Assembly (NCBI GenBank): GCA_025667525.1
Contig: CM046882.1
Location: forward strand, 548,712,630-548,776,629
DNA from: Glebionis coronaria
Lineage: Eukaryota; Streptophyta; Magnoliopsida; Asterales; Asteraceae
Direction of reading: 5' to 3'
DNA: 64,000 nucleotides
The translations under genes and the position numbers were made by a program. Below are positions 44,289-54,552 of the stretch, one piece after another (within the stretch, counting starts at the first letter, position 1; each line of letters begins with the position of its first letter). Under the pieces are notes generated by a model, which saw only the letters and a program-made list of their open reading frames with translations, was not told where the DNA came from and searched no databases.

Positions 44289-46425
44289 TTCTTAAGAATT
44301 TTCGTTGATTCGAAAATTGTTGTGTGGCTTTTCTCTTTCGATCGTCTATCGACCACCGAGAACTTAATAAGCCATTTTTGGTGACACCAACCACACTCGA
44401 GAATTGATTACTTGCTAAACCTTTGGTTTCTATTTGTCTCATCATCAACACTTATATTCCGTCACATCATTTGAAGAATTTGTACGAATTTCGTTTTATT
44501 CCCTTTTGTCATTGTTTGCATACTAATTGTTGACTATTATTTGCTTCATATTCATTTGCTGTCTTGTCAGATTTTGAAAACTCGGATATGTCCCATGTTT
44601 ACCATTTGCTGCATTAAACGCCTTTATGGAATTCTATAGGCTATTATAAATTTCTGAGAAAATTTTACACATTTTTCCAAGAGTTCGAATTTCCAAAATA
44701 ACCATCGCAAATAAATGGTCGAATCTATACATCATCTTTTGTATAATTATAACTAGTGTTTATAAGAATATCGTGCCTTACTATTTGATTTTATCATATC
44801 GATGTAACTTATATTTCCATTTATGATTCTAAATAATTTGGAAATTTAATTTTCTCTAATTGTAACAATGAACCCGAGTTTTAACAATAATTCCATACAA
44901 TCATCCAAAATCTCTTAAGCCGAACAAAATAATTATTTTGAATTGTTTTACTTTTACTTTGAAATTCTTATCAAGAAAAAGACTTAGCGACTGTTACTTT
45001 TACCTTGAACACCATCCTTATAGAGAACCTATAACTATATTGACACCATTTTAAAAGTGGCGTAACATTTTAAAGCCACAAACAAACAAACCTTGTATTT
45101 TTATAAGCAAGAAGATACTTAAGTCGAGTTTTAAAGTAATAGCAAATCAGAGACAGATCATTGTGGCAACTCGTATTTTAAATGTCTATATGAATTCATA
45201 TTTCCCCTTTATTTCTCTAGTAAGTAGATTGTTACGTTTAAGATTGTCATGTTTTACGGTTTACGCGATTCACAATTCCGCGTCGATCATAATTCTTAAT
45301 CTGTGTTAGTGCATATTGTCCATTTAGGTGTTTATCATGTTTATTATATCTCTACTACTCTCTCGTATTTAGAGATCAGTTCAAAACAAAGTATCCTTAT
45401 TTGTTCCCGTCTCCTTTTGTCTTCAGTTGAACTCTGAGGGACCAGAGTTCCTTTAGGGGGTCGACTATGAGAACTAGTATTTTTTCCGATAATTAAATTA
45501 TTCTTTTATTCATACTTCTTGATTTTACAATGTTTTACTTGTTCCTCTTTACTTTTTCATATGCAAATCATGAGATCTCGAGAATTTTAATTAAATTATA
45601 TTTTAATTATTTTACTGATAATTGATAATATTTTATTCGGAATTATAATTTTTTTTTCATATTTATTTACTGTAGTAACCCGAAATTTAAAATCAATATT
45701 TAGACCGAGCTCTAATTCTATTCCTAATATTCGGACAATATTTATTACCCGGCCTTTAAATGTCATGTTCGTTCTATAAAAAATATGGAATTCTTGACTA
45801 ACCGGCAAGGTTAAGTCTTTAACGTATCGAATACGTGTCATTTATTATTTATTGGCAAAGTATATGTCCGACATTAACCGTAAACATTCTTGTTATGACA
45901 TAGAAATATTTTTCTGTTTTCGTCGTTTTAATTTCTAGCTTTACGAGATTTCTTCGTAATTGCCTTTAAGCATTGATCGTTTATATGTCACGCTAAGGTT
46001 TATTAAATAATAAACCTCATTTAATTATCAAAATAAAAATTTTCTCCGAATGCCAATGTTCTTATTTTATATTGAGCGTTTATTTTTCGTGTTTCAAACG
46101 TAATTTTCAAATCGCGTAACTTTTAAAATATCGGACATTGATAATACCTGCTTATCGAAATTAAACAAAAAAAATAAACAATTATGTATTGTGACTAAAT
46201 TTCAACTAATCGGTTGAAAAGTTATCATAATACGCATAAAAAATTAATATTTGTTGATCACTTAGATTAATAAACACGAGCCATATTATATATAATTTTG
46301 CATAATTAACATTACATAACTGTTTTAAATATAGTAATTTAACTAAATTTAACATTATCCATTTTGACATTCAAGTTGCTTAACAACACCTTAGTTTCAT
46401 ACACCATCACACGTGTTAACACGTG
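44289..46425. other. old AT-rich sequence; possible Gypsy LTR start at 45671
   Basis: No convincing gene; the 81-codon minus frame at 45841-45596 has no known motif. TGTAGTAACCCGAAATTT at 45671 resembles the start of many plant Gypsy LTRs and could be the right LTR of the older element whose left LTR end lies near 24171. The match is by eye only and the downstream part is cut by E7. Confidence 0.3.
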
Positions 46426-46427
46426 TG
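46408..46427. other. 20-bp perfect palindrome at the E7 insertion edge
   Basis: CACACGTGTTAACACGTGTG spans the junction between host DNA and the E7 LTR start (46426). It contains two G-box cores (CACGTG). The last two bases are the LTR's own TG. Confidence 0.7.
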
Positions 46428-46577
46428 TTGGGAATAAAATGAGACAAGAAACTTAGACGCTGACAAGAGTTATTTGGATGCTGATAAGAAGGAATCAAGC
46501 GCTGATAGATCAAGCATGGACAAGAAGTATCCAAGCGCTGATAAGAAGAAGTCTCAGCACTGATAGGAAAACTTAGC
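46426..46577 (+). repeat. E7 5' LTR, left segment
   Basis: Starts TGTTGGGAATAAAATG. It is packed with variants of AGCGCTGATAAGA: near 46456, 46478, 46500, 46536 and 46555. Ends in the E8 target site TTAGC (46573-46577). Confidence 0.82.
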
Positions 46578-47103
46578 TGTTGGGAATAAATCTATGCTTA
46601 TTTGTTTCCCCTGCTAGTTGATTATTCGTACCCCTGCTAGAGTAAGTTCCCCCTGCTAAATAATAAAGGCAGGGGGATTGGTTCCCCTGCTGAAGTCAAA
46701 GGCCCTGCTGTCCAAGATAAACATGGAATAGATTTTTACGCGTTTCAGTTATTATTCCTTAATACTTTCCATAGTTTGTTAGTAGTGATCATGTACGTGA
46801 GTCCTTGTGCCTATAAAAGGACTCACTAGGTTAGCATGCAAAGTGTGTCTTTTCTCATTTTGTCTTTTATTATATAACTTTAAGGTTTTGTAAACCCTAA
46901 TACCATTTTGGGTATTCGTATATCTTTGATATATTAAAGTTCAACGTTTGAATCATATTTGTTCTTGTGCTAAACATTACATTCCGCATCTTGTTTAGTT
47001 GCTTTGCTTTGCAAAGTTTCTCTAGTGTTAGATTGAATTCTTTCTCTCTATCACAACCCTTAAACAAGCTATTAAGGTTTAAGATCTGACTTTGGGATCA
47101 ACA
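46578..47103 (+). repeat. E8 5' LTR
   Basis: Carries CCCCTGCTA at 46608, 46631 and 46649 and related words near 46684 and 46704. TATA box at 46812-46818 inside an inverted repeat. A T-rich region and TTTTGTAAACCCTAATACC lie downstream of the presumed transcription start. Confidence 0.93.
46797..46826 (+). promoter_or_regulatory. E8 LTR TATA box in a 10-bp inverted repeat
   Basis: Stem GTGAGTCCTT (46797-46806), loop GTGCCTATAA, stem AAGGACTCAC (46817-46826). TATAAAAG begins in the loop and runs into the right arm. It is intact in the right LTR at 57789-57818. Confidence 0.7.
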
Positions 47104-47105
47104 AG

Positions 47106-47117
47106 TGGTATCAGAGC
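47106..47117 (+). other. E8 primer binding site
   Basis: TGGTATCAGAGC two bases after the LTR: perfect initiator-Met primer site. Confidence 0.93.
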
Positions 47118-47165
47118 TTGTTGAGAAACTTTGTCTAAATCAAGAACAAAATCCTCATAGCAAAC

Positions 47166-49893
47166 ATGTCTTCAGATTCATCCTCAAACAGCAACAACCA
47201 CAATAACCTCAAGTTACCCATGTTGGATCCTGAAAACTTTGAATTATGGGAATTCAGAATCCAACAATACCTCAAAATGGAACACTATGTTCTCTAGGAG
47301 ATCATAGAGTTTGGTGATCAATTCAACAAAATGGTGGCAGTTGAAGAGAGCAAGGACGAAGGTGAAAGTTCCAAAAGTAAGGAGAAGAAGAAATCTGCTG
47401 CTCTGTGTGACAAGGAGATACTGGCTAGAAGGCATGATGTCAGGGCTCACAGCTCATTGCTGTTGGCCCTACCTGATAGACATCAACTCAGATTCAGGAA
47501 ATACAAAACAGCTAAGGATCTATGGGAAGCCATAGGCAAAACCTTTGGAGGAAATGAAGCCACAAAGAAGAAGAAGAAAAATCAAATGATGAATGATTTT
47601 GCTTCTTTCAAAGCAATTGGTGATGAATCAATTGGAGCTATTTACAATAGGCTTCAAGACATGGTGGCCCACTTGGAATTCTTTGATATTGAGGTATCAA
47701 AAGAGCAGGTGAACACCAGGTTTCTTAACAGCCTCCAGAAAGAATGGTTTGTCTATAAGGCAATTTGGCAGAATAAGGATGATTTGGACGAAAAAGACAT
47801 TGATGACATATATAATAACTTAAAGGTTTTTGAACCTATTGTCAATGAAATGAAGTCAAAAGGAACAATTCTCACCAACTCAAGTGGAATCATTGATTCC
47901 CCTGCTAACATGGCATTCATATCACAAAGCAGTGGAATCTCCAAGAACAGTGGAATAGAAGTAGCCCCTGCTACTTATTCCCCTGCTACCAGGTCTGGAC
48001 CTTCCTATGATGAAGAAAGACCAGCTACATTCAGCCTTGATACTGCGTTTGCTTTTATAGCATCTCAAGGGCCACAAGGATCTACAGTGTTACATGAAGA
48101 TCTAAGTCAAATCAGTAAGCAAGCGCTAGAAGAATTGGATATCAAGTGGAATATGGCTTTGCTCAGCATGAGAGCCAACAGATTCCACAAGAAGTATGGG
48201 AAGAAGATCACAATTAATCCCTCTGATGTGGCTGGGTTTGATAAAACAAAAGTTGAATGCTACAATTGTGGCAAGAAGGGTCATTTTGCCAGGGAATGCA
48301 GAGGACCTAAGTCTGGAAATAGCTACAGAAAGGAAACAAGAGATGATGATTCTGGTGCTAAAGCCATGGTAGCCATGCAGGGGATAGATGGAGCAAATGG
48401 ATGGGACTGGAGTGCTATGACAGAGAATGTGGAAAGAAATCAAGCCTTGATTACTGAGGAAAAGGAAGAAGATTTTGCACTTATGGCTATGTCAAGTTCC
48501 AGTTCTGACAATGAGGTATATGATGACTCATAATGTACTAAAGCTTGTAGGAAAAATACTGAATCTTTGAATGATCAAATCAGAAAGGTAAAAGCTGACT
48601 ATATCAATTGTGATAATGATCTTGATAACTATAAACGTGCTTTAGAACAATTAGAGTCCACCATAAGAGAGTATAGGCAAAGAGAAAGTGATTATAGGGA
48701 TCACATTGTGATTCTAGAAAGAGATGCTAAGGATAATAACCAATCTATAAATGTATTAACGGCTGAACTTGAAATTTTCAAAGCTAACCAAAAGATAGAT
48801 GAGGAAACTGTTGAAAAATTTGGAAAAGCTTCAAAAGATTTAACCAAGGCAGTTGAAATTGGTCAATCTCCTAGGGACAAAACAGGGTTTGGAATTAAGA
48901 ATATAAATGCTACCATACCACCACCCCCTGCTAACATCCATGCTCCCTCTCCTAGAAAAGACTTGTCCTGGACTGGTCTCCCTTGTTTTGAAAAACAGGA
49001 TGACATTGAGTTTGACTTGAGTGCTTATATACCTAATAATCTTGATACAGAAGAGTCTCTAGTTAAAACTAGTGTCATTAGGGATGTTAAAAAGGAACAG
49101 GTTGGTTTAAAGCAAATTGACAACCCTGTTCGATTTTCAAAAGAAGGAATTTCTGGCAGCAATCCTAGTTCTAAGAGTATCTCTCCCAAATCTAAGACTA
49201 GGTCACAGTCCCCTAAGCCTACCATTAAATATGCTGGTATGTACAGGAATGTCAGAGATAATCAAAGAAATTGGAATGACCAAAAGTCTCATCAATTAGG
49301 AGAAGACTTTGTGATTAATACCAAGCCCTGCTTTACATGTGGCAGCTTTGAACACACTTATCAAGAGTGTAAGGCACCAATGGAGATGGTGGCTGCAAAT
49401 CCCTTAAAGGATATGCAACCTAAAACCATTTTTCTAAATGCAGGGGCAAAATCCTTTTCCCCTGCCAAATATGTTGCCCCTGCCTTGAGAAATAGGGTGA
49501 CTGATAAATATGTTGTTCCTGCCCTTAGGAAGGAGAATGATGTTCACCCAAAGCCCAACACTTCTGTGACCACCCCAACACCTTATACTGCATATAGATC
49601 TGGCTCTAGACCTTACCAACACATGAATAGAGGCCAAAACAAAAAGTGGGTTCCCTCTGCTAAGCATAGGGATTCCCCCTGCTAAAACTGGGGTATCCCC
49701 TGCTAGAAAAGTTGTACATTCTAGGAACATGGGAAGATGGGGAAAAGCTGTGAAAGCCTCAGCTCGTTGGGTTTGGGCACCCAAAAGGGGTACTTAATCT
49801 AATGGTGTATCTCTAGTTTTTGATAAGCTATCCTACATTGATACACGAGGTAGATCCAAGTCTGTAATGGCTTGGGTCCCCAAGAAAAACTAA
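47166..49893 (+). pseudogene. gag: E8 gag (two in-frame stops, one frame change)
   Basis: The start ATG at 47166 begins MSSDSSSN, then KLPMLDPENFELWEFRIQQY, the usual SIRE gag N terminus; the ATG lies 49 bp past the primer site. The capsid-like core runs to about 47870, a zinc knuckle CYNCGKKGHFAREC lies at 48258-48299, a coiled-coil stretch at about 48570-48830, and a second knuckle CFTCGSFEHTYQEC at 49329-49370. TAG at 47295-47297 falls where relatives have Trp; TAA at 48531-48533 is in the same frame. In a C run near 49676 the frame shifts by one; a TAA follows at 49795, and the tail ends VPKKN then TAA (49891-49893). Not translatable as one protein. Confidence 0.88.
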
Positions 49894-49912
49894 TTTTTTT
49901 TTCTTTTTGCAG
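49891..49912 (+). promoter_or_regulatory. gag/pol junction: stop codon, T-rich tract, CAG
   Basis: After VPKKN and TAA come nine T, CTTTTTG and CAG, then the pol frame. E7 has the same arrangement (61322-61344) in diverged sequence. It looks like a 3' splice acceptor or a recoding site; pol is in a different frame from the gag tail here. Confidence 0.4.
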
Positions 49913-52900
49913 GTGACAAAGAAGACAAGGGATGATAAAGCATATTGGGATAGTGGATGCTCAAGAAGTATGACTGGACAAAAAGCTTACTTGTCTAACT
50001 TTGTGCCCCTGCATGACAATGATGGTGTTTCTTTTGGAGATGGGCATGGAACTATAACAGGAAAAGGAACTATTGTCACAAATGGGATGACTTTTGAAAA
50101 TGTGTACTTGGTGAAAGAACTCAAGTATAATCTCTTCAGTGTGTCACAGATGACTGATAACAAGAATTTTGTCTTGTTTACTGACACTGAATGCTTGGTA
50201 TTAGGAAAGGAGTTTGTCTTGCCAAAAGACACTCCAATTGTTCTCAGAACACCAAGACAGAAGAACATGTACACAATTGATCTCAAGGACATATCTCTCC
50301 AAGACAATGAAACATGTTTCATTGCCAAAGCTTCAGCAGATGAATGTAAGAAATGGCATAGAAGACTTGGTCATCTTAATTTCAAGAACATGAACAAACT
50401 AGTAAAGCATAATCTGGTTCATGGTCTTCCTTCCAAGTCTTTTGCCAATGAACATACTTGTGCAGCATGTCTGAAAGGGAAGCAACATAGAGCATCTTGC
50501 AAGTAAAAAACAAGTATGTCCACCACCAAGCCATTGGAACTACTGCATATGGATCTTTTTGGTCCTACTTCTGTGGCAAGTATAATGAAGAAATGGTACT
50601 GCTTAGTGATTACTGATGATTTTTCAAGGTTTACATGGACATTCTTTCTATTTGAAAAGAGTGACACAGCTGATGTACTCATTGGGTTCATCAATCAAAT
50701 TGAACTGTCAAAAAGCATGAAGGTAGTTACCATGAGATTAGACAATGGTGGTGAGTTCAGAAATCAGAAACTGGACTCTTTCTGCATAAACAAAGGCATC
50801 AAGAGGCAATTCAGCATTGCTAGGACATCTCAACAGAATGGAGTGGCAGAAAGAAGGAATAGGACACTCATTGAAGCTGCAAGAACTATGCTGTCTGATT
50901 CCAAACTTCCAGTTATCTTTTGGGCTGAAGCTGTATCCACTGCTTGTTATGTACAGAACAAGGCCTTGGTTGTTAAGGCACACAACAAGACCCCTTATCA
51001 GCTGTTTAATGGAAGACCTCCCTTAATTGACTTTTTCAGACCCTTTGGGTGTCATGTGATCATCTTGAACACCATTGACAATCTAGGTAAGTTTAATGAA
51101 AAAGGTGATGATGGATACTTTGTGGGCTATTCATTAAACAGCAAGGGATATAGGGTCTTCAACAAGAAGACAAGCAAAATCACAGAAAATCTTCATGTGA
51201 ACTTCCTTGAAGACAAACCTGAAGATGTTCAAACAGGTCCTGACTGGTTCTTTGATATAGATGTACTTTCAAAATCTATGAACTATGTACCTGTTGTTTT
51301 GCAGAATACTAACATTTCAGGTAATAAAGAAACAACTGATGCTGAGAAGTCACCCCTAAGGTACATGAATGTACCCTCATTGTTCCCTAGTGAAGCTGAT
51401 GATCAAGAAAAACAGCCAATCTCATCCCCTGCTACGGCTGAAGGCAGTGGAATGGCTGAAAGCAGTGGAATCTAGGATTCCCCTGCTAGACAAATTGATT
51501 CCTCTTTCACAAAGGATCATGATGCTAATGAGACTACTGATGCAGAAAGAGAATCCCCACTCATTTCATCATCTACACCCATAAATGATGGTCCCATCAT
51601 ATCCAACAGTGGAAGCAGAATCATCAGGAGTGGAGGTCCTAGTTACTCAGAGCTTCATTCTGCTCACCAGCACCCATCTCTAGGTCATGCTGTATCATTT
51701 GGAAGTTCCTTTGAGGACTTCTTTCCTAATCAAAATAGCCCCATCAATTCTGATTTGGAAGAAGATGAAACAGAAGTCATCATGCAGCCTACCTACAGAA
51801 TCAATAAGGATCATCCTATCTCTCAGATCATTGGCAATCCTGAAGCCCCCAGACATACAAGGTATACAGCAAAGGAGCACAGCTTCATTGCTAATATCAC
51901 CATGAAGTTCAATCATGACAACATGCAATGTTGTCTGTTTACTGCATTTTTGTCACAAGAAGAGTCAAAGAAGATTTTTCAGGCTTTAAATGACCCAAGC
52001 TGGGTTTGAAGCCATGCAAGAGGAGCTCTTACAATTTGACATACAAGAGGTCTGGATTCTGGTTGATTGTCCCAAATGGGCAAGGCCTATTGGGACAAAG
52101 TGGGTACTCAGGAACAAAAAGGATGAAAGGGGAATAGTTGTCAGGAACAAAGCAAGACTGGTAGCACAAGGGTATACTCAGGAAGAAGGAATTGATTATG
52201 AAGAGGTGTTTGCTCCAGTAGCCAGGATTGAAGCTATTAGATTATTCCTTGCTTATGCCTCATTCATGGACTTCACTGTTTTCCAGATGGATGTGAAAAG
52301 TGCCTTCCTATATGGAACCATTGATGAAGAAGTCTATGTCATGCAACCTCCAGGGTTTGAAGATCCAGAACATCCTGACAAAGTATACAAAGTGAAAAAG
52401 GCCATGTATGGACTTCACCAAGCTCCCAGAGCCTGGTATGGTACTTTCTCTAAATATCTCCTAGACAATGGATTCAGCAGGGGGAAGATTGATCAGACCC
52501 TGTTTACCAAGAAACAAAAGGGTGACCTTCTGCTAGTACAAGTCTATGTGGATGACATCATTTTTGGATCAACTAACTCCATGCTTAGCAAAGAGTTTGC
52601 CAAATTGATGCAGGATAAATTCCAAATGAGTGCCATGGGAGAACTAAACTTCTTTTTGGGGTTACAAGTTCAGCAGCGGAAAGATGGGATATTTATCTCA
52701 CAAGACAAATATGTGGCTGAGATTGTAAAGAAGTTTGGCATGTCTGATGGGAAGAAGGTGTCCACTCCCATGGACAAGGATCATCCATGGGGCAAGGATG
52801 GTCCTGGAAAGCCTATAGATGTCAGGAATTACAGGTCTATGATTGGGTCTCTTATGTATCTCACTGCTTCAAGACCTGACATCATGTTTGCAGTCTGCTT

Positions 52901-53486
52901 ATGTGCAAGATACCAGGTGTCACCAACAGAGTGTCACTTATTTGCTGTGAAAAGGATTTTTAGGTATCTAAAATGTCATCCTACCTTAGGACTCTGGTAT
53001 CCAAAGGAGTCACCATTTGAGTTGATAGCCTATTCAGATAGTGATTATGCTGGTGACAACAATGATAGGAAGTCTACAACAGGGGGATGCCAATTTTTGG
53101 GGAGCAGGCTTATATCTTGGCAATGTAAGAAGCAGACTATCATGGCAGCATCCACAACTGAAGCTGAGTATGTAGCAGCTGCTGCATTCTGTGGTCAAGT
53201 TCTTTGGGTGCAAAATCAATTGCTTGATTATGGGTATAACTTCCTTAAAACCCAGATATTCATTGACAACAACAGCACTATTTGCATTATAAAGAACCCT
53301 GTTTTTCATAGCTAAACCAAACACATTGAAATTAGACATCACTTTATCAGAGATTGTTTTGAAAAAGGACTGATTGTCCCTGAGAAAATTGATACAGAAC
53401 TTAATGTTTCTGTTCTTTTAATAAAAGCTTTTGATGTAGGGAGGTTTCAGTATCTGGTTGCAGGTATTGGAATGGTTACTCCTTAA
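49907..53486 (+). pseudogene. pol: E8 pol: protease, integrase, reverse transcriptase, RNase H (four or more breaks)
   Basis: Protease: YWDSGCSRSMTG with the catalytic Asp codon at 49949. Pre-integrase HHCC: WHRRLGHLNF to CAACLKGKQH (about 50353-50490). Integrase core: HMDLFGP, RLDNGGEF, SQQNGVAERRNRTL with D, D, E visible. Reverse transcriptase: [25 protein letters not shown], catalytic YVDD at 52545-52556. RNase [34 protein letters not shown]. Breaks: TAA 50504-50506, TAG 51473-51475, frame change in a T run near 52006, TAA 53313-53315. Final stop TAA 53484-53486. Active-site residues are all present, so inactivation is recent and due to stops and the frame change. Confidence 0.9.
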
Positions 53487-54552
53487 AATCTGATGTCTAT
53501 TTTGTCATGTATAATCAGGGTTACTTCACTGCTGTTGTTGTATAATTGTCAGTCCATTTGTCCATCTCTTTCATTCCCCTGCCAAAGAGGATTTTTCTCT
53601 TAAGCTGGGTGTGTTTTTTTTTTTAAAAGTGGTTCTATGTGGTTTTAGACTAACAATGCAGAGGTTCATATGGTGCATACTATTCTCATTGGTGGATCAG
53701 GTATATACTCTATGTTTCAGGAGAGGTTAGGTTACACCTTTAGGACTCAGGGTATCCTTAGGATGCTCATATATGATCTTAGGTCATATCCACTGGCGAG
53801 TGAGGGTTCAGGATAATGATGACTTGCTGCAAAGCTTGTCAGAACTCTGAAACCTTGAGGCACTGTAGTGTGTGCTTACATTTCTCTATTAAAACAGCTT
53901 GTTGTTCAAATACAGACCTGTGGCACACATTGCCAAGACTGACTGACCATAGGTAAGGGACAAGGTTGGGATGGTGACTGGGGTATGTATGTTTTCTTGG
54001 GATAACCTGATGTAGGGGGACTTATGTATTAACTTTTTGTATGGGGACCATTGCTGAATAGAGGACTCTTGAGTTTCTGTGTATCTATCTTGTGTATACA
54101 AGTGTGTGCATTAGAGCAGAGCTAGTTAGCATTAGTCTCTCCATGACTAGTTCAATACCCCTAGGAAAGTTTCCCCTGCTTTTATCTTTTATTCCCCTGC
54201 TTTCACAACATTCCCCTGTTTGACCGTTGACCGACAATACCGTTACCCTATTCATAGCCGTTGGGCCTGCTTGCTTAAATTTTGGTTAGGGAATATTTTA
54301 TTATTTTTAAAAGATATTTAAGGCGCTTTCTTCGCTGATTGGTAATCTTTTCCTTCTATTTCAAATAAATTAATTGTTTATCAAGATTTATCCTTGATAT
54401 TTTTGCAATTTGAAAATTTTGGTCCAATCACAGCTCTTCAATTCGCCTATATAAACTTAATTCCCTTCACCAGCAGGTCCATATTTCTCTCTCGACTTAA
54501 TCCCACTTACCTCTCATCTCTATAAACCTTCAAACTATTTTCAAAATTCATC
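53487..54552 (+). other. E8 pol-ORF3 spacer with promoter-like block
   Basis: No protein frame. CCCCTGCTT-type words recur at about 54173-54212. Its 3' part has a CAAT-like CCAATCAC at 54423, a TATA box and a CT-rich leader (see next entry). The minus-strand frame 54101-53889 is a shadow. Confidence 0.6.
54423..54552 (+). promoter_or_regulatory. putative internal promoter and leader for ORF3
   Basis: GGTCCAATCACAG (CAAT-like) lies about 20 bp before CTATATAAAC (TATATAAA at 54448-54455). Then comes a pyrimidine-rich run with TTTCTCTCTCG and ACCTCTCATCTC up to the ATG at 54553. The spacing matches a plant core promoter with a short 5' leader. Inference only. Confidence 0.5.

Noticed and set aside
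45596..45841. 81-codon minus-strand frame
   Set aside because: Overlaps the possible LTR start, no known motif, AT-rich composition makes it likely by chance.
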